The position numbers were made by a program, and so were the translations under genes. 64,000 bases of DNA, from NCBI GenBank assembly GCA_023430365.1, contig JAEZAS010000107.1, forward strand, positions 1 to 64,000, given 5' to 3'. Under the pieces are notes generated by a model. The model ran no database searches. It worked only from the letters and a program-made list of their open reading frames with translations, and had not been told where the DNA came from. This document shows, in pieces, positions 36,623 to 45,947 of this stretch; the first letter of the stretch is position 1; each line of letters opens with the position of its first letter. This DNA comes from Planctomycetota bacterium (GTDB taxonomy: Bacteria; Planctomycetota; Planctomycetia; Pirellulales; Pirellulaceae).

Positions 36623-38749
36623 TCATATCGCCTTGACCTCCGTGCCCGGCGAAAGCAGCTTGAAGATTTGCTCGACGTTGATTTTCACACTGTCGCTGCT
36701 GAATCCGGCGTCGCGAAAGACGGCACGAAGCGGCTTCCGGGCGGCTAGCTTTTTGACGAGTTCTTCGGTCACTCCGGTATCGAAGCAGGTTGCGAGCGCG
36801 TTCTGGTCCACGAAGAAGACGGTCTTGCCGTCGATCACTTCTGTCGAGATCGGCGATGTCAGTAGATCGGTTCCCCAGCCAAGCATCACCTGAAACAGCA
36901 GGTCCTCCGGCGTGCGGTCTTCCTTGATGTTTTCGATCTGCTCGAACAGGTCTTCCCTCTTGAGAGAGTCCGGCTTGTAGTAAACGTCCTTCATGTTGGA
37001 CGTGTCGACTTTGAGGACACGGAAGCCGAGGTCACAGCCAACCATTGTCCCTTTGGGATCTGCGGATGCAAACAGTGAGGGCTGCGTGCCGGCAGCATGC
37101 TTCCGTGCTTCTCGTATTTGCGTTGCGGCACGACGAAGTCGTTCCTTCGTCAATTCAGCTATCGTGCGAGGCACACCGAGTTTGTCGCAGTAGCTTGCAG
37201 GAGCCTTCTGGTCCTTCTTCTCAGGGTCAAGCTGTTCGGGGAGCTGAACGAGTACAAAACGCCGTCGTCCACCATCCCGAGCGTTCAATTCCCACACGGA
37301 ATGGCCGGTGGTCCCACTTCCAGCAAAGAAGTCCATAATGATTGCTTCAGGATCGCTGGCCGTCGTGTAGTCGATTAAGCGAGCAAGTTCCTCATGGTCC
37401 TTCGGGTTGTTGAAAACCTTTCCGCCCATCAATGCGCGAAGTGCTTTCACTGAGACTTGAGATTGCTTGTAAAAATAGGAGCCACGTACTTGATTGGCGA
37501 ATTCCTCTTCGCCATCGCTTTCCCCATCTGCCTCATTATCCTCGATATCTGGATCGTCAACTTCATCGGGGATTGGGCGAATATGCGCTTTTCGAAAGGG
37601 CGGCTCGGTATGATCGTCCCGAAACTCCACTAGCCCCAACTTGATTTGGCGTTGCATTTCTTCGCTGCTTGCGTAACGCCACCCAGCTTCGGGAACCGCA
37701 CAAGGCTTCCCGGTTAGGGGATGGGGAACATCATATGTAGGCCCCCCTCCGCCCGGCCAGGACATGTCACGGTCACGCCAGGGGCCATTCTTATCAATGC
37801 GTTTGTAGCGGCTCCATTTTTTTGATGGATGTGATTTGGGCAGGGCCGCATACCATGCCTGCAAATCTGCCTCAATTGCACGATCGTTGTCTCCATGTTG
37901 CAATCGGAGTACTAGATACTGCTCCCAGATTTCGCGCGCACCTGGCTTTTCTTCACGCCACTTGACCTTCATTTCCTTTAGACAAGCTATCGCTCGCGCA
38001 TAGATCAACAGATACTCGTGGCCGACAGAAACGAGCTTGGCATCATTCTTTCTCCCTTTTTCCCATACCATGCAGGCAATGAAATTGTCCTTGCCAAAAA
38101 CCTCATCACATTGCGAACGAAGATTGTGAATCTCGGCATCGTCAATGCTGATGATGATGATGCCGTCATCCTTCAACAGATTTCGCGCCAGTCGCAGGCG
38201 AGGATAGATCATGCTAAGCCAGTCAGAATGGAAGCGTCCACTCGTGTCTGGATTCGCAACCAACCTGTTATCCGATTCGTCTCTTTGATTTGAGCGTAGT
38301 AGAAACTCGTCGGTATTCTCGACGTAATCATCGGAATAGACGAAATCCTTGCCTGTGTTGTACGGCGGATCGATGTAGATCAGCTTGACCTTGTTGAGAT
38401 ACACCTCCTGCAACAGCTTGAGCGCATCGAGGTTGTCCCCTTCGATGAACAGATTTTTCGTCGTGTCGAAATCGACGCTTTCCTCCCGGCAGGGGCGAAG
38501 CGTCTTGGCAATCGGCGCATTGGCGGCCAGCAGAGCTTCCCGCTTTCCCGGCCAATTGAGGTGATACCGCTCGCGCGGACCTTCGACGACATGATCGGAC
38601 AACTCCTGCCGAAGTTGGTCGAAGTCGATGGCTCGCTTGACGGTGCCGTCTTCGGCTTGGGCTTCCGTGACGCAATTGGGGAACAACTCTGCCAGACGGG
38701 CGATGTTCTCTTGCGTGAAGTCAGGGGTGTGGAGTTTCAGTTTGTCCAT
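36623..38749 (-). CDS. Type III-like DNA methyltransferase (Mod)
   Basis: 708 residues. Motif IV (IYIDPPYNTGKDFVYSDDY, near 130) comes before motif I (DFFAGSGTTGHSVWELN, near 470), the order of beta-class amino-methyltransferases; DPPY points to N6-adenine methylation. The variable middle and C-terminal regions (about 200-430 and 560-700) should hold target recognition. It overlaps DUF4391 by 13 bases upstream and pairs with the Res gene downstream. The recognition site cannot be predicted from sequence. Confidence 0.92.
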   Translation of the reverse strand: MDKLKLHTPDFTQENIARLAELFPNCVTEAQAEDGTVKRAIDFDQLRQELSDHVVEGPRERYHLNWPGKREALLAANAPIAKTLRPCREESVDFDTTKNLFIEGDNLDALKLLQEVYLNKVKLIYIDPPYNTGKDFVYSDDYVENTDEFLLRSNQRDESDNRLVANPDTSGRFHSDWLSMIYPRLRLARNLLKDDGIIIISIDDAEIHNLRSQCDEVFGKDNFIACMVWEKGRKNDAKLVSVGHEYLLIYARAIACLKEMKVKWREEKPGAREIWEQYLVLRLQHGDNDRAIEADLQAWYAALPKSHPSKKWSRYKRIDKNGPWRDRDMSWPGGGGPTYDVPHPLTGKPCAVPEAGWRYASSEEMQRQIKLGLVEFRDDHTEPPFRKAHIRPIPDEVDDPDIEDNEADGESDGEEEFANQVRGSYFYKQSQVSVKALRALMGGKVFNNPKDHEELARLIDYTTASDPEAIIMDFFAGSGTTGHSVWELNARDGGRRRFVLVQLPEQLDPEKKDQKAPASYCDKLGVPRTIAELTKERLRRAATQIREARKHAAGTQPSLFASADPKGTMVGCDLGFRVLKVDTSNMKDVYYKPDSLKREDLFEQIENIKEDRTPEDLLFQVMLGWGTDLLTSPISTEVIDGKTVFFVDQNALATCFDTGVTEELVKKLAARKPLRAVFRDAGFSSDSVKINVEQIFKLLSPGTEVKAI

Positions 38750-39441
38750 GATGCGTCCAGTTCCTTATCTTCTTGCAGCCCCATGAGGCTGCTGAGTTCG
38801 TTCTTGAGCGTACGAAGTTCCCGGTTGAGTTCGACCTTGCGGTTGAACTGCTTCTCCTGCTGAAGCCGGGCTTCGAGCTTGTGGCATTCGGCCTCTTTGC
38901 TCCGAATCGAGTTGATTCGCTCGACCTGGGCCTTGAGCGACTCCCCAGGCAGGGCCGGGAGCGCCATGTGCCGCCGCAAGAGCTGTTCGTAGAGTCCGAA
39001 GAGATTGAGCGCCACGGGCAACGGTTCGCGGGAATTGACTGCCGGCAGCCACGGGGTCTCAAAATAGCCGTCCACCACCCACTTCGCCGAATCGGCGTCG
39101 CTGGGCCGCTTGTAGGCGGCCGTGCACTTGATGCGTTCTCCGTGCAACAGCTCAAAGAAGATCGGGAATGGAATCGCCTTGTCGATGGTCCGCAAGACCG
39201 ACTCGCTCAATTCGCCGGTTCGGAGAGAGACGCTGAACACCTCAATCTCCGGAACACCAGGACGCGCCGGAAGGTTCACCGTTTCCGGCGAGAGCTTGTA
39301 CTTCCAGACGATCTGGTCGATTTCGGCAACGAAGCGCTCCCGAACGCTGCGGCTGGGTCGGGCGTGTTCGTAGATTTTGCTCTTGGGGAGCACCCGGTTG
39401 AACTCGGCCTGCTTGGGATAGGCGAACAGCGCTGGACTCAT
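38737..39441 (-). CDS. DUF4391 protein
   Basis: 234 residues with the DUF4391 pattern: LFAYPKQAEFNRVLPKSKIY at the start, then EIDQIVWKYKLSPETVNLPA and FELLHGE near residue 95. The C-terminal third is a coiled coil (about 175-225). Genes of this family typically stand beside type III-like methyltransferases and SNF2/DEAD helicases in defence islands, exactly as here, but the function is unknown. It overlaps the helicase stop by four bases and the Mod start by 13. No catalytic motif is seen; an adaptor for the methyltransferase or helicase is a guess. Confidence 0.85.
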   Translation of the reverse strand: MSPALFAYPKQAEFNRVLPKSKIYEHARPSRSVRERFVAEIDQIVWKYKLSPETVNLPARPGVPEIEVFSVSLRTGELSESVLRTIDKAIPFPIFFELLHGERIKCTAAYKRPSDADSAKWVVDGYFETPWLPAVNSREPLPVALNLFGLYEQLLRRHMALPALPGESLKAQVERINSIRSKEAECHKLEARLQQEKQFNRKVELNRELRTLKNELSSLMGLQEDKELDASWTN

Positions 39442-42400
39442 GCTCCCTCCTGAATGACGAGGAAGGAAATGAGTTCAAAGTCTTCGATGCCGGAAATCGT
39501 GCCGACCAGGGCCGTCGTCTTCCCGCCCGAGAAAAGACTGTCGATGTCCCGTTCTTCCTTGATGGCCACCATCGAGTGAATCGCCTTGTCGAGCAGGTCG
39601 GAATAGAACTGCATCTCACGGCCGTCATTCGTCGCTTCGTTGAAGCGGCGGCAGGCCGCGACACCGGGTTCGTCCTTCCCCTTGCAAGCCGTCCGCGCCA
39701 GATCGAGGAGTTTTTTGACTTCCGTGTGGTTGCTGACCACCCGCCCGTCGTTCCCGATATAGACCAGATAAAACGGATGGAGCCGATTCTGCTGGTTGAT
39801 ATTGACGCTCGGGTTTCGGTTGCGGAGCGTGAAAATGACACCCGGCGGCAGCCCGCGCTCGGCATCAGCCGAGACCACTGCGTGCATTCCGTTCGGGACG
39901 CTGCTCAAGTCGCCGTTGGCCTTGACATAATTAAGCAAATCCATGCGGAAGTCGTTGAGACCCAGATCGGTGATGGAGACCCCGGTCTTGAGGTCCTCCA
40001 TCTCGATCACTTCTTCCTGAAGCCGCCGGAGTTGCTCCTTGCGGTAGGCGATGTCGTTCGATTCCTGATTGAGCGGGTTGTCGTCACCCGTCGCCGTTAC
40101 GTCGGCGATCACCATCCGGTTTTCGACCCGTTCTTTCAGATTGATGTACTCGTCCAGCGTGATATCGGGCCAGTAGTTGACGAGTTGAATGCTGGCGTTC
40201 GCAGAGCCGATCCGGTCGATGCGCCCGAACCGCTGGATGATGCGGACCGGGTTCCAGTGGATGTCGTAGTTGATGACCGTATCGCAGTCCTGAAGGTTCT
40301 GGCCTTCCGAAATGCAATCAGTGCCGATCAAGAGATCGATCTCACCCGGTTCGTTGGGGAGGATCTTGGCCTTCTCTTTCGAGCGAGGCGAAAAGAGGGT
40401 CAGAAGCGACTGAAAATCGTAGCCGCGCTTTAGCGTGGATTTGGGCGCATCCGTCCCCGTGACGCGTCCCGTGTGAATCCCGTGCGACCTCGAGAGGCTT
40501 ACGGCCAGATGCTCGTAGAGGTAATTGGCCGTATCAGCAAAAGCGGTGAAGATCAGCGCCTTCTTGTTGCCGGGGTTGATGGGAGACGCAAGTTTGCTGT
40601 GAATCTGCGTCTTCAAATGCTGAAGCTTGGCGTCATCGGCAGGCGTGATCTTCCTCATCTCGGCCAGCAATGCCTCGATCAGCACGAGGTCGGCCTCGAG
40701 ATCATGCTCCCAGGACGGAAGGTCCATGTCAGCCAGGTTGATTTGCACCTTCCCGCCAATACTCGCATCATCTGGTTCGGGGAAGTCGTCATCCTCATCC
40801 GGTTCCGCATTCTCGAAAGCCGCCGAGACATCGGCGAATCCGGTATCACGACCAGTCGTTTTGAACGCTTCGATTTTGGCCAGCGTCCCGGAGCAAAGCC
40901 GCTCCAGCTTGGAAAGCGTGATACGAAACGCTTCCACAGAACTTTCGAGCCGCTTCAGCAAGTTGACCGTCATCAGGGCCTGGAGACTTCGCTCCCGGTC
41001 GGCCTGACGGAGCTTCCCCTTCCCTTCTTTGACTTCCGTGTCGTAGAGCGCTTCATACTTGGCCAATCGGCTCGGCAGGATGTAGTTCACCGGGGCGTAG
41101 ACCGAGAGCTTCATCAGCGAAAGCTGATTGAAAATCTCATTGAAGCCGATCACGTCCGTACGCTGTGTCAGCGGACAGTGAAACGATAGCGGCTTCCGGC
41201 GTTCCGGGAACGTGCCGATGTCCTTCGTGTCGTAGAACGTCTCGATATGCTTTCGGGAGCGAGCAATCGTCACGCTGTCGAGTAATTCAAAGAAATCAAA
41301 ATCGAGAGCGTTCAAAATCGCCGAAGCGGTTCGCTCCTCCGGTGGGAGCTTCGACCAAGCATTGAAGACGGTCTGCGCCTTACGGAATATCTCGTTGATG
41401 TCCTTCTCGGTGCGAAGCCGGGCGTTGAGCTTCTCGGAATCACCTTCGTAGGCGAGGGCCAACTGGTTCCGCAGATCACTGAAGCGATTGTTGACCGGAG
41501 TGGCCGAGAGCATCAGGACTTTCGTCTTGACCCCCTCCCGAATCACCTTGTTCATCAACTTCTGATAGCGCGTCTCCCGTTCCTTGAAGGCGTCGTTGTT
41601 GCGGAAGTTGTGGGACTCATCGATGACGACCAGATCGTAATTGCCCCAATTGACGCGATTGAGTGGCGTACCAAAGGACTCACCTGTTTCCCGCTGCAAA
41701 TCGGTGTGGCAGAGCACGTCGTAGCCAAAGCGATCCCTAGCGAAGATGTTGGTTTTGAGATTCCGGTTGTACGTCAGCCAGTTGTCAGCAAGTTTCTTGG
41801 GGCAAAGTACCAGTACTGAGCGATTCCGAAGCTCGTAGTATTTGATGACTGCCAAGGCCGTGAAGGTTTTCCCGAGGCCGACGCTGTCGGCCAGGATGCA
41901 GCCGTTGAAGGTTTCCAACTTGTTGATGATGCCGGTCGCAGCATCTTTCTGGAAATTGAAGAGCTTTTGCCAAACGAGACTGTCCTGATAACCAGTTAGG
42001 TCGTTCGGGAGAACGTCTTCAGTCAAGTCTTCAAGAAACTCGCTGAAGATGTTGTACAGCATCATGAAGTAGATGCGTTCCGGCGAATTCTCCTGGTAGA
42101 CAGAGGCGATATGCTCGCAGAGGCGTTCGGTCACGTCTTCGAGTTTCTCGGGATCACGCCAAATCTGGTCAAACAGGGAGAGGTAGACGCCCGTGGTCGC
42201 GGCATCGTCAAGCTTATTGACGATGTTCGACACGGCATCGCCGCGTTGGTACCCCAGGTCAACCGCGGTAAAACCGTGAAGTGGCAGGTAAACCGCGTCA
42301 CCCACTTCAGACTTGATGCAGGCAAACTGCTGCATCGGGGCTTTGCTGCGATTGGAGCGAAAGGCAGCTTTGCGCCGCATCCACTCGGCGCACTCTTTGG

Positions 42401-42713
42401 CAATGGCTCGCTGGGTGAGCTTGTTTTTGAGTTGAATCTCGAATTCCGAACCGTAGAAACTGCGTTCCCGTTCGGCCTTGGGGATATGAAACTCGCGGCG
42501 CTCTTTTTTCACTTTGTCGGTGACTTCACCGGGAACAAAAGTCGGAGCGGTGAAGATGAATTCCAGCGATTCGACTTGTTCCAGCTCATTCTTCAGAGCC
42601 TCGAATGCGTAAATGGAGAAGCATGAGGCGGCGATTTTGAGCTTCGCCCCCGGCGCAATCGAGCGCTTGATGTTGTCGCCAAGAAGCGTACTGATGTTGT
42701 CGATCAGTTCCAT
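39438..42713 (-). CDS. SNF2-family helicase with PLD-like N-terminus
   Basis: The ATG at 42711-42713 is coupled to the preceding 77-residue gene by a TGATG overlap; the frame open to 42746 lies in that gene. Residues 1-110 resemble the phospholipase D-like domain found at the front of these helicases, but no HxK motif is visible, so it is probably non-catalytic. The SF2 core has motif I LADSVGLGKTFTALAV near 283, VVIDESHNFRN near 364, LMLSATPVNNR, and C-terminal LIGTDCISEGQNLQDCD and QRFGRIDRIGS near 832. About 600-640 is an acidic insertion rich in Asp/Glu/Pro. 1091 residues in all. It is likely a DNA translocase of the restriction operon. Confidence 0.88.
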   Translation of the reverse strand: MELIDNISTLLGDNIKRSIAPGAKLKIAASCFSIYAFEALKNELEQVESLEFIFTAPTFVPGEVTDKVKKERREFHIPKAERERSFYGSEFEIQLKNKLTQRAIAKECAEWMRRKAAFRSNRSKAPMQQFACIKSEVGDAVYLPLHGFTAVDLGYQRGDAVSNIVNKLDDAATTGVYLSLFDQIWRDPEKLEDVTERLCEHIASVYQENSPERIYFMMLYNIFSEFLEDLTEDVLPNDLTGYQDSLVWQKLFNFQKDAATGIINKLETFNGCILADSVGLGKTFTALAVIKYYELRNRSVLVLCPKKLADNWLTYNRNLKTNIFARDRFGYDVLCHTDLQRETGESFGTPLNRVNWGNYDLVVIDESHNFRNNDAFKERETRYQKLMNKVIREGVKTKVLMLSATPVNNRFSDLRNQLALAYEGDSEKLNARLRTEKDINEIFRKAQTVFNAWSKLPPEERTASAILNALDFDFFELLDSVTIARSRKHIETFYDTKDIGTFPERRKPLSFHCPLTQRTDVIGFNEIFNQLSLMKLSVYAPVNYILPSRLAKYEALYDTEVKEGKGKLRQADRERSLQALMTVNLLKRLESSVEAFRITLSKLERLCSGTLAKIEAFKTTGRDTGFADVSAAFENAEPDEDDDFPEPDDASIGGKVQINLADMDLPSWEHDLEADLVLIEALLAEMRKITPADDAKLQHLKTQIHSKLASPINPGNKKALIFTAFADTANYLYEHLAVSLSRSHGIHTGRVTGTDAPKSTLKRGYDFQSLLTLFSPRSKEKAKILPNEPGEIDLLIGTDCISEGQNLQDCDTVINYDIHWNPVRIIQRFGRIDRIGSANASIQLVNYWPDITLDEYINLKERVENRMVIADVTATGDDNPLNQESNDIAYRKEQLRRLQEEVIEMEDLKTGVSITDLGLNDFRMDLLNYVKANGDLSSVPNGMHAVVSADAERGLPPGVIFTLRNRNPSVNINQQNRLHPFYLVYIGNDGRVVSNHTEVKKLLDLARTACKGKDEPGVAACRRFNEATNDGREMQFYSDLLDKAIHSMVAIKEERDIDSLFSGGKTTALVGTISGIEDFELISFLVIQEGA

Positions 42714-42946
42714 CACGTCTCCGTCCTCGCACGGATGCGATTCCAAGGGCTGTCAGCTTCAGCGATTTCGTGGGTTGCTTCCCGGTCGAGATACAGGAGT
42801 GCGTTGCCGAGGCGACCGTGAGAAGCTGTGTACGTGACTTCGACAGCGACCGCGTTGATCCCGCGCACGTCACTGATTGTCACCAGTCCATCAGGCAGGA
42901 TGCCGCGAACCGCAGCACCCCGCGTCAGCACTTCAAGTGTCGCCAT
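42713..42946 (-). CDS. 77-residue orphan domain resembling the N-terminus of SNF2 defence helicases
   Basis: The protein reads MATLEVLTRGAAVRGILPDG, then LLYLDREATHEIAEADSPW. In larger SNF2 helicases of DISARM-like systems this kind of segment (a small beta-barrel-like module with GILPxGxVTV and LLYRDxE) sits at the very N-terminus. Here it ends at its own stop, directly before the separate SNF2 gene (TGATG overlap). It may be a free-standing subunit or a leftover of a lost longer helicase. Start ATG 42944-42946 lies three bases after the winged-helix gene. The resemblance is from memory of the family, not an alignment. Confidence 0.65.
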   Translation of the reverse strand: MATLEVLTRGAAVRGILPDGLVTISDVRGINAVAVEVTYTASHGRLGNALLYLDREATHEIAEADSPWNRIRARTET

Positions 42947-42949
42947 CGA

Positions 42950-43207
42950 TTAGCCCCGTTCGTGTTGGACGGGACTCCTGGCCCCCTGCTTGGACTGCGA
43001 CACCAGAATGTAGTGCCAGCCGCCGCTTCCTGTTTCGGAGCGGATTTCATGTCCCCGCTCCCGCAGCGCCTGCACACAGCGGGAAATGGTCGGAATCGAC
43101 ACGCCAACCTCTTCGGCCAATCCCCGCGTCGAAAATCGCCCGCGGCGGATCAGCTTCAAGACCGTCTCCAGGCGTTCTTCGATTTCCCGCGATTTCCGAT
43201 ACTGCAT
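42950..43207 (-). CDS. Winged-helix transcription factor-like protein
   Basis: 85 residues, the first gene of operon B. Residues 8-60 form a helix-turn-helix of the HTH_11 type (LIRRGRFSTRGLAEEVGVSI, then ISRCVQALRERGHEI), as in the DNA-binding part of WYL-family regulators, but there is no WYL domain. It most likely autoregulates the operon. The beta-wing GGWHYILV follows. Position as leader gene of a defence operon matches many systems in which a small HTH protein represses expression. The region upstream has an inverted repeat CTATC/GATAG at 43244-43260 that may be an operator. Confidence 0.75.
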   Translation of the reverse strand: MQYRKSREIEERLETVLKLIRRGRFSTRGLAEEVGVSIPTISRCVQALRERGHEIRSETGSGGWHYILVSQSKQGARSPVQHERG

Positions 43208-43840
43208 CGGTGCCGTCTCTTCTGCTTTCTGCTGGGATAAGGTCTATCAGAATAAGATAGCAGCCTCAACCGCCAGCCGGAACTCGAAACCGGTGTCCCG
43301 CAAGGATTTTCGGCGCATCTACCCCGGTCACGTCGGTTGGGTGGTCGAAGGCTGCGACGCAGCAGCACCGCAGGCTAAAAGCCCCTCGGGAATCCGAACA
43401 ACAAAGCCTCTGGGGGAATGGGGCGAGTGAATGGCGTCGTGACGCAGGTCGGAGGTGCCGGACCGCCGCGCTCCCGCCGGCTTCGTCATCCCTCACCGTG
43501 CGGGGCCAAGGGCCTGTCGGCCTCACGGGGCGAGCCCCGACGGATGATGGACGACGAAGCCTCTGGCGAGAGCGAAGAAGCGGTTGAAAGCTCTATGAGA
43601 TTCAGCTTGCCGGTGACGGCGAGCGGACAACCACGACCGCACCAGTGACTTGCCCGCCAGGGCGAACAGCGCAGCCCATCGGTACTGCTGCCGAACCGGG
43701 TGAACGGTTCGCGTGACTGTGAGCACTGACGAACGGCGATTCTTGAGCAGATCGGATCTGGAACACGGCTCATACGACCATCGAAAAAAACTGCAACGAA
43801 ACGCTTTACCGACGCGCTTTCGTCATGGTACCTCATTGGG
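43208..43840. other. Non-coding junction with stem-loops between operon B and the integrative element
   Basis: 633 bp with no supportable gene. It contains an inverted repeat CTATC/GATAG at 43244-43260 (possible operator) and several short stem-loops: GCTGC/GCAGC near 43351, GGGG/CCCC near 43527, GAACCG/CGGTTC near 43693. A longer fold lies at about 43479-43560, where GGCTTCGTC at one end pairs with GACGAAGCC at the other, with CATCC/GGATG and CCGTG/CACGG inside. The right edge has the start of the next gene at 43841. No insertion sequence or attachment repeat was recognised. Confidence 0.45.
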
Positions 43841-44128
43841 ATGGACAACTCTTACCTCGGCATTGTCACCCCGCGAGGGCTAGAAACGCTTGTGCTGGAG
43901 ACCGAGCACGCGGCGAAGTTTCTCCTCCGCCGAACTCGACGGCATTCTGCCAGCAAGACCTCCTGCTGCTGGGCTGTTCTCGAAGAGGACGCCGCGCTGG
44001 CTGTCTACGAGTGGATCACGGCTCAGCAATTCGCGGAGGCGCTGAGACTGCTGAATCTGCAAGCCAAGCACCTGGGAACGATGCTCCCGGAAACAGCCGA
44101 CGACGAACTGCTGCGGTCCTACCCGTAA
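43841..44128 (+). CDS. Small unknown protein of the integrative element
   Basis: 95 residues, first plus-strand gene of the element, starting at an ATG after TTGGG. Composition looks protein-like: a beta-ish N-terminus (YLGIVTPRGLETLVLETEHA), an Arg-rich stretch, a Cys pair, then a helix EWITAQQFAEALRLLNLQA. I do not recognise a family. It precedes the DUF932 gene by about 400 bp, and such small genes are usual in this setting. Coding potential is moderate. Confidence 0.5.
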   Translation: MDNSYLGIVTPRGLETLVLETEHAAKFLLRRTRRHSASKTSCCWAVLEEDAALAVYEWITAQQFAEALRLLNLQAKHLGTMLPETADDELLRSYP

Positions 44129-44532
44129 TTCCATTGCAACCGTAGTCCGAGAAATCCCGGATTTCGCTGCGTAGCGCTGGCGATCCCGGTGATTATGACC
44201 GGTGGCTGTGGTAGGGAAATCAATGTTCGAGAACTCTGCGGCGCTGCAGTTCCCCCTCGCGCCGAGATTACACGAGAACGATTAGGCGGCTTGCTGGAAC
44301 TTTCACCGCTTGTAATGGCTTGTAGATGTGTTCAACCGCCTCTTGTTGCCGACGCCATGCTGATTCCTGGCCGACAGCAAGAGGACGGTGGCATAACAGG
44401 TTCTTGCATCTTCACTCGTTTCACCGTCCGGCCTTCTCCCTGCGAAGGAGCAGTACGGGATCGCGGAGAGTGCTGCCACGTTGGCTGCCTCTCTATGGTT
44501 CCGTTTGTTCCTTTTTCAGAAGGAGTAGTCCG
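44129..44532. other. Intergenic region upstream of the DUF932 gene
   Basis: 404 bp without a supportable gene, although a long frame upstream of the DUF932 start (44326-44532) is open. It contains a perfect stem-loop GAAATC/GATTTC near 44151-44165 and a larger imperfect one with CCTCTTG and CAAGAGG arms around 44339-44388. The DUF932 ribosome binding site (AAGGAG) is at 44521-44526. Confidence 0.4.
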
Positions 44533-45558
44533 ATGGCGACTCTCACACGAGCTTCGCGCCAACTGTTTCAGCGTCCCGAAGACGAGCGATTCCAGACGAT
44601 GAACGATCTCTTCCGCCACTGCCAGGTGCAGCGGGAGTCTTCGTCGGATCACTGGCCGCTTCCCAGCGAGCTGCAATTGCTGCCCGGCTCCGAGCGGATC
44701 GCTCTGGGTTTCAAGGACGAACCGCCCAAGGCGCTCAACGACTGGTCGTTCTCCCAGCTCTGCCGACTGGCAAACATCAATCGGGATACGATCAATCGGC
44801 TCACGCCGGAGACGGCCTGCCAGGCATTGCGGGAGACGCTGCCCAGCGGCGAGAAGCCGATGCAACTGCTGAGCACCGGTGAAACCGTGCGTTCTCTGCA
44901 CGGCGTCTCCTACACCCGGCTGTGGAACACGGAACTGCTTTCCGTGGTCAAGGAGTTCGCGGTCGATTTTGAACCGCCGCAGCAAGGCTGCAATGGCGGG
45001 ACCGGACTGTACTGCGGCGAACAGGACATGTTCGCTTTCCTCATCGATCCCACCGGCTGGGTGGACATCGGTGGCCAGGCGTTTGCTCCCGGCTTCTTCG
45101 TTTGGAACAGCGAAGTAGGGCGTCGCTCCCTCGGCATCCAAACCTTCTGGTTCCAGGCAATCTGCCAGAACCACATCGTCTGGGATGCCGTGGAAGTAGT
45201 CGAGTTCACCCGCAAGCACACGGCGAATGTCCAGGAAGGCCTGAGCGAAATCCGCCGCATCATCGAGCGGCTGGTGTCAAGGCGCGATGAGCGCCGGGAC
45301 AGCTTCGCCAAGGTGTTGGAGAACGCCATGCGAGAAACGCTCGGCAACGATGCCGAATCGACCGTGAAGGAATTGCTTAAGCACGGCATTCCTGTGGGGC
45401 TGGCCAAAGAAGCTGCGAAGGAGGCTGCCAATCAAGGGCGCTTTACCATCTTCTCAGTACTCGATGCCCTGACCCGTCTGACGCAGTCAATCACCTACGT
45501 CAGCGACCGCACCGTGATCGACGAGAAGGCCGCGGCTCTGCTGGCACTCGCTGCGTGA
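44533..45558 (+). CDS. DUF932 protein (phage/plasmid-type)
   Basis: 341 residues from an ATG with AAGGAG upstream; the longer frame to 44326 lacks coding character. DUF932 proteins are common on phages and mobile elements; function unknown, possibly in DNA replication or partner-protein binding. Segments matching the group: LHGVSYTRLWNTELL near 120, FAFLIDPTGW near 160, LGIQTFWFQAICQNHIVW near 205. The C-terminal half is helical (about 235-341). It is followed by a small gene of a separate family. There is no catalytic motif. Confidence 0.82.
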   Translation: MATLTRASRQLFQRPEDERFQTMNDLFRHCQVQRESSSDHWPLPSELQLLPGSERIALGFKDEPPKALNDWSFSQLCRLANINRDTINRLTPETACQALRETLPSGEKPMQLLSTGETVRSLHGVSYTRLWNTELLSVVKEFAVDFEPPQQGCNGGTGLYCGEQDMFAFLIDPTGWVDIGGQAFAPGFFVWNSEVGRRSLGIQTFWFQAICQNHIVWDAVEVVEFTRKHTANVQEGLSEIRRIIERLVSRRDERRDSFAKVLENAMRETLGNDAESTVKELLKHGIPVGLAKEAAKEAANQGRFTIFSVLDALTRLTQSITYVSDRTVIDEKAAALLALAA

Positions 45559-45659
45559 TTGCCGCTTGATTCACTACTTGCGCTAGTTCGAAGTTGTTTT
45601 GCGTGCCGCTGGTGCGCACTTCGGTACAGCGTAGTCTTCCTGTTTCGAGGAGTTCTGTC

Positions 45660-45947
45660 ATGGCGAAATCTGCCAAACCCAAAATCCGTCCGATTCATGA
45701 AATCCGCATGGGCCGCATTCGTGCGGCGATCTGGGTGAACGAGACCCAGAACGGAACACGGCACAACGTTACGTTGAGCCGGCTCTACAAGGACGGAGAT
45801 GAATGGAAGGATTCGACCAGCTTCGGTCGAGATGACTTGCCGCTGGTGGCCAAAGTCAGCGATCTGGCCCATAGCTGGATCTACCAGGAGGCCAGCAGCC
45901 AAGGAAACGGCGAACATGGTGAACACGAGAAGGCCGAGAGCTTCTGA
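45660..45947 (+). CDS. Small unknown protein, planctomycete mobile-element type
   Basis: 95 residues from an ATG with GAGGAG upstream. The sequence (RPIHEIRMGRIRAAIWVNET, then NVTLSRLYKDGDEW and SFGRDDLPLVAKVSDLAHSW) is typical of a short family seen beside DUF932 and RadC genes in planctomycetes, which I know only as hypothetical. It has a beta-rich first half that resembles the protein encoded at 51864-52232, suggesting the two are distant paralogues and perhaps single-strand DNA-binding-like. That function is a guess. Confidence 0.65.
   Translation: MAKSAKPKIRPIHEIRMGRIRAAIWVNETQNGTRHNVTLSRLYKDGDEWKDSTSFGRDDLPLVAKVSDLAHSWIYQEASSQGNGEHGEHEKAESF

Noticed and set aside
38773..39453. 226-codon plus-strand frame over DUF4391
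   Set aside because: Shadow of the DUF4391 gene, which has family motifs and operon coupling.
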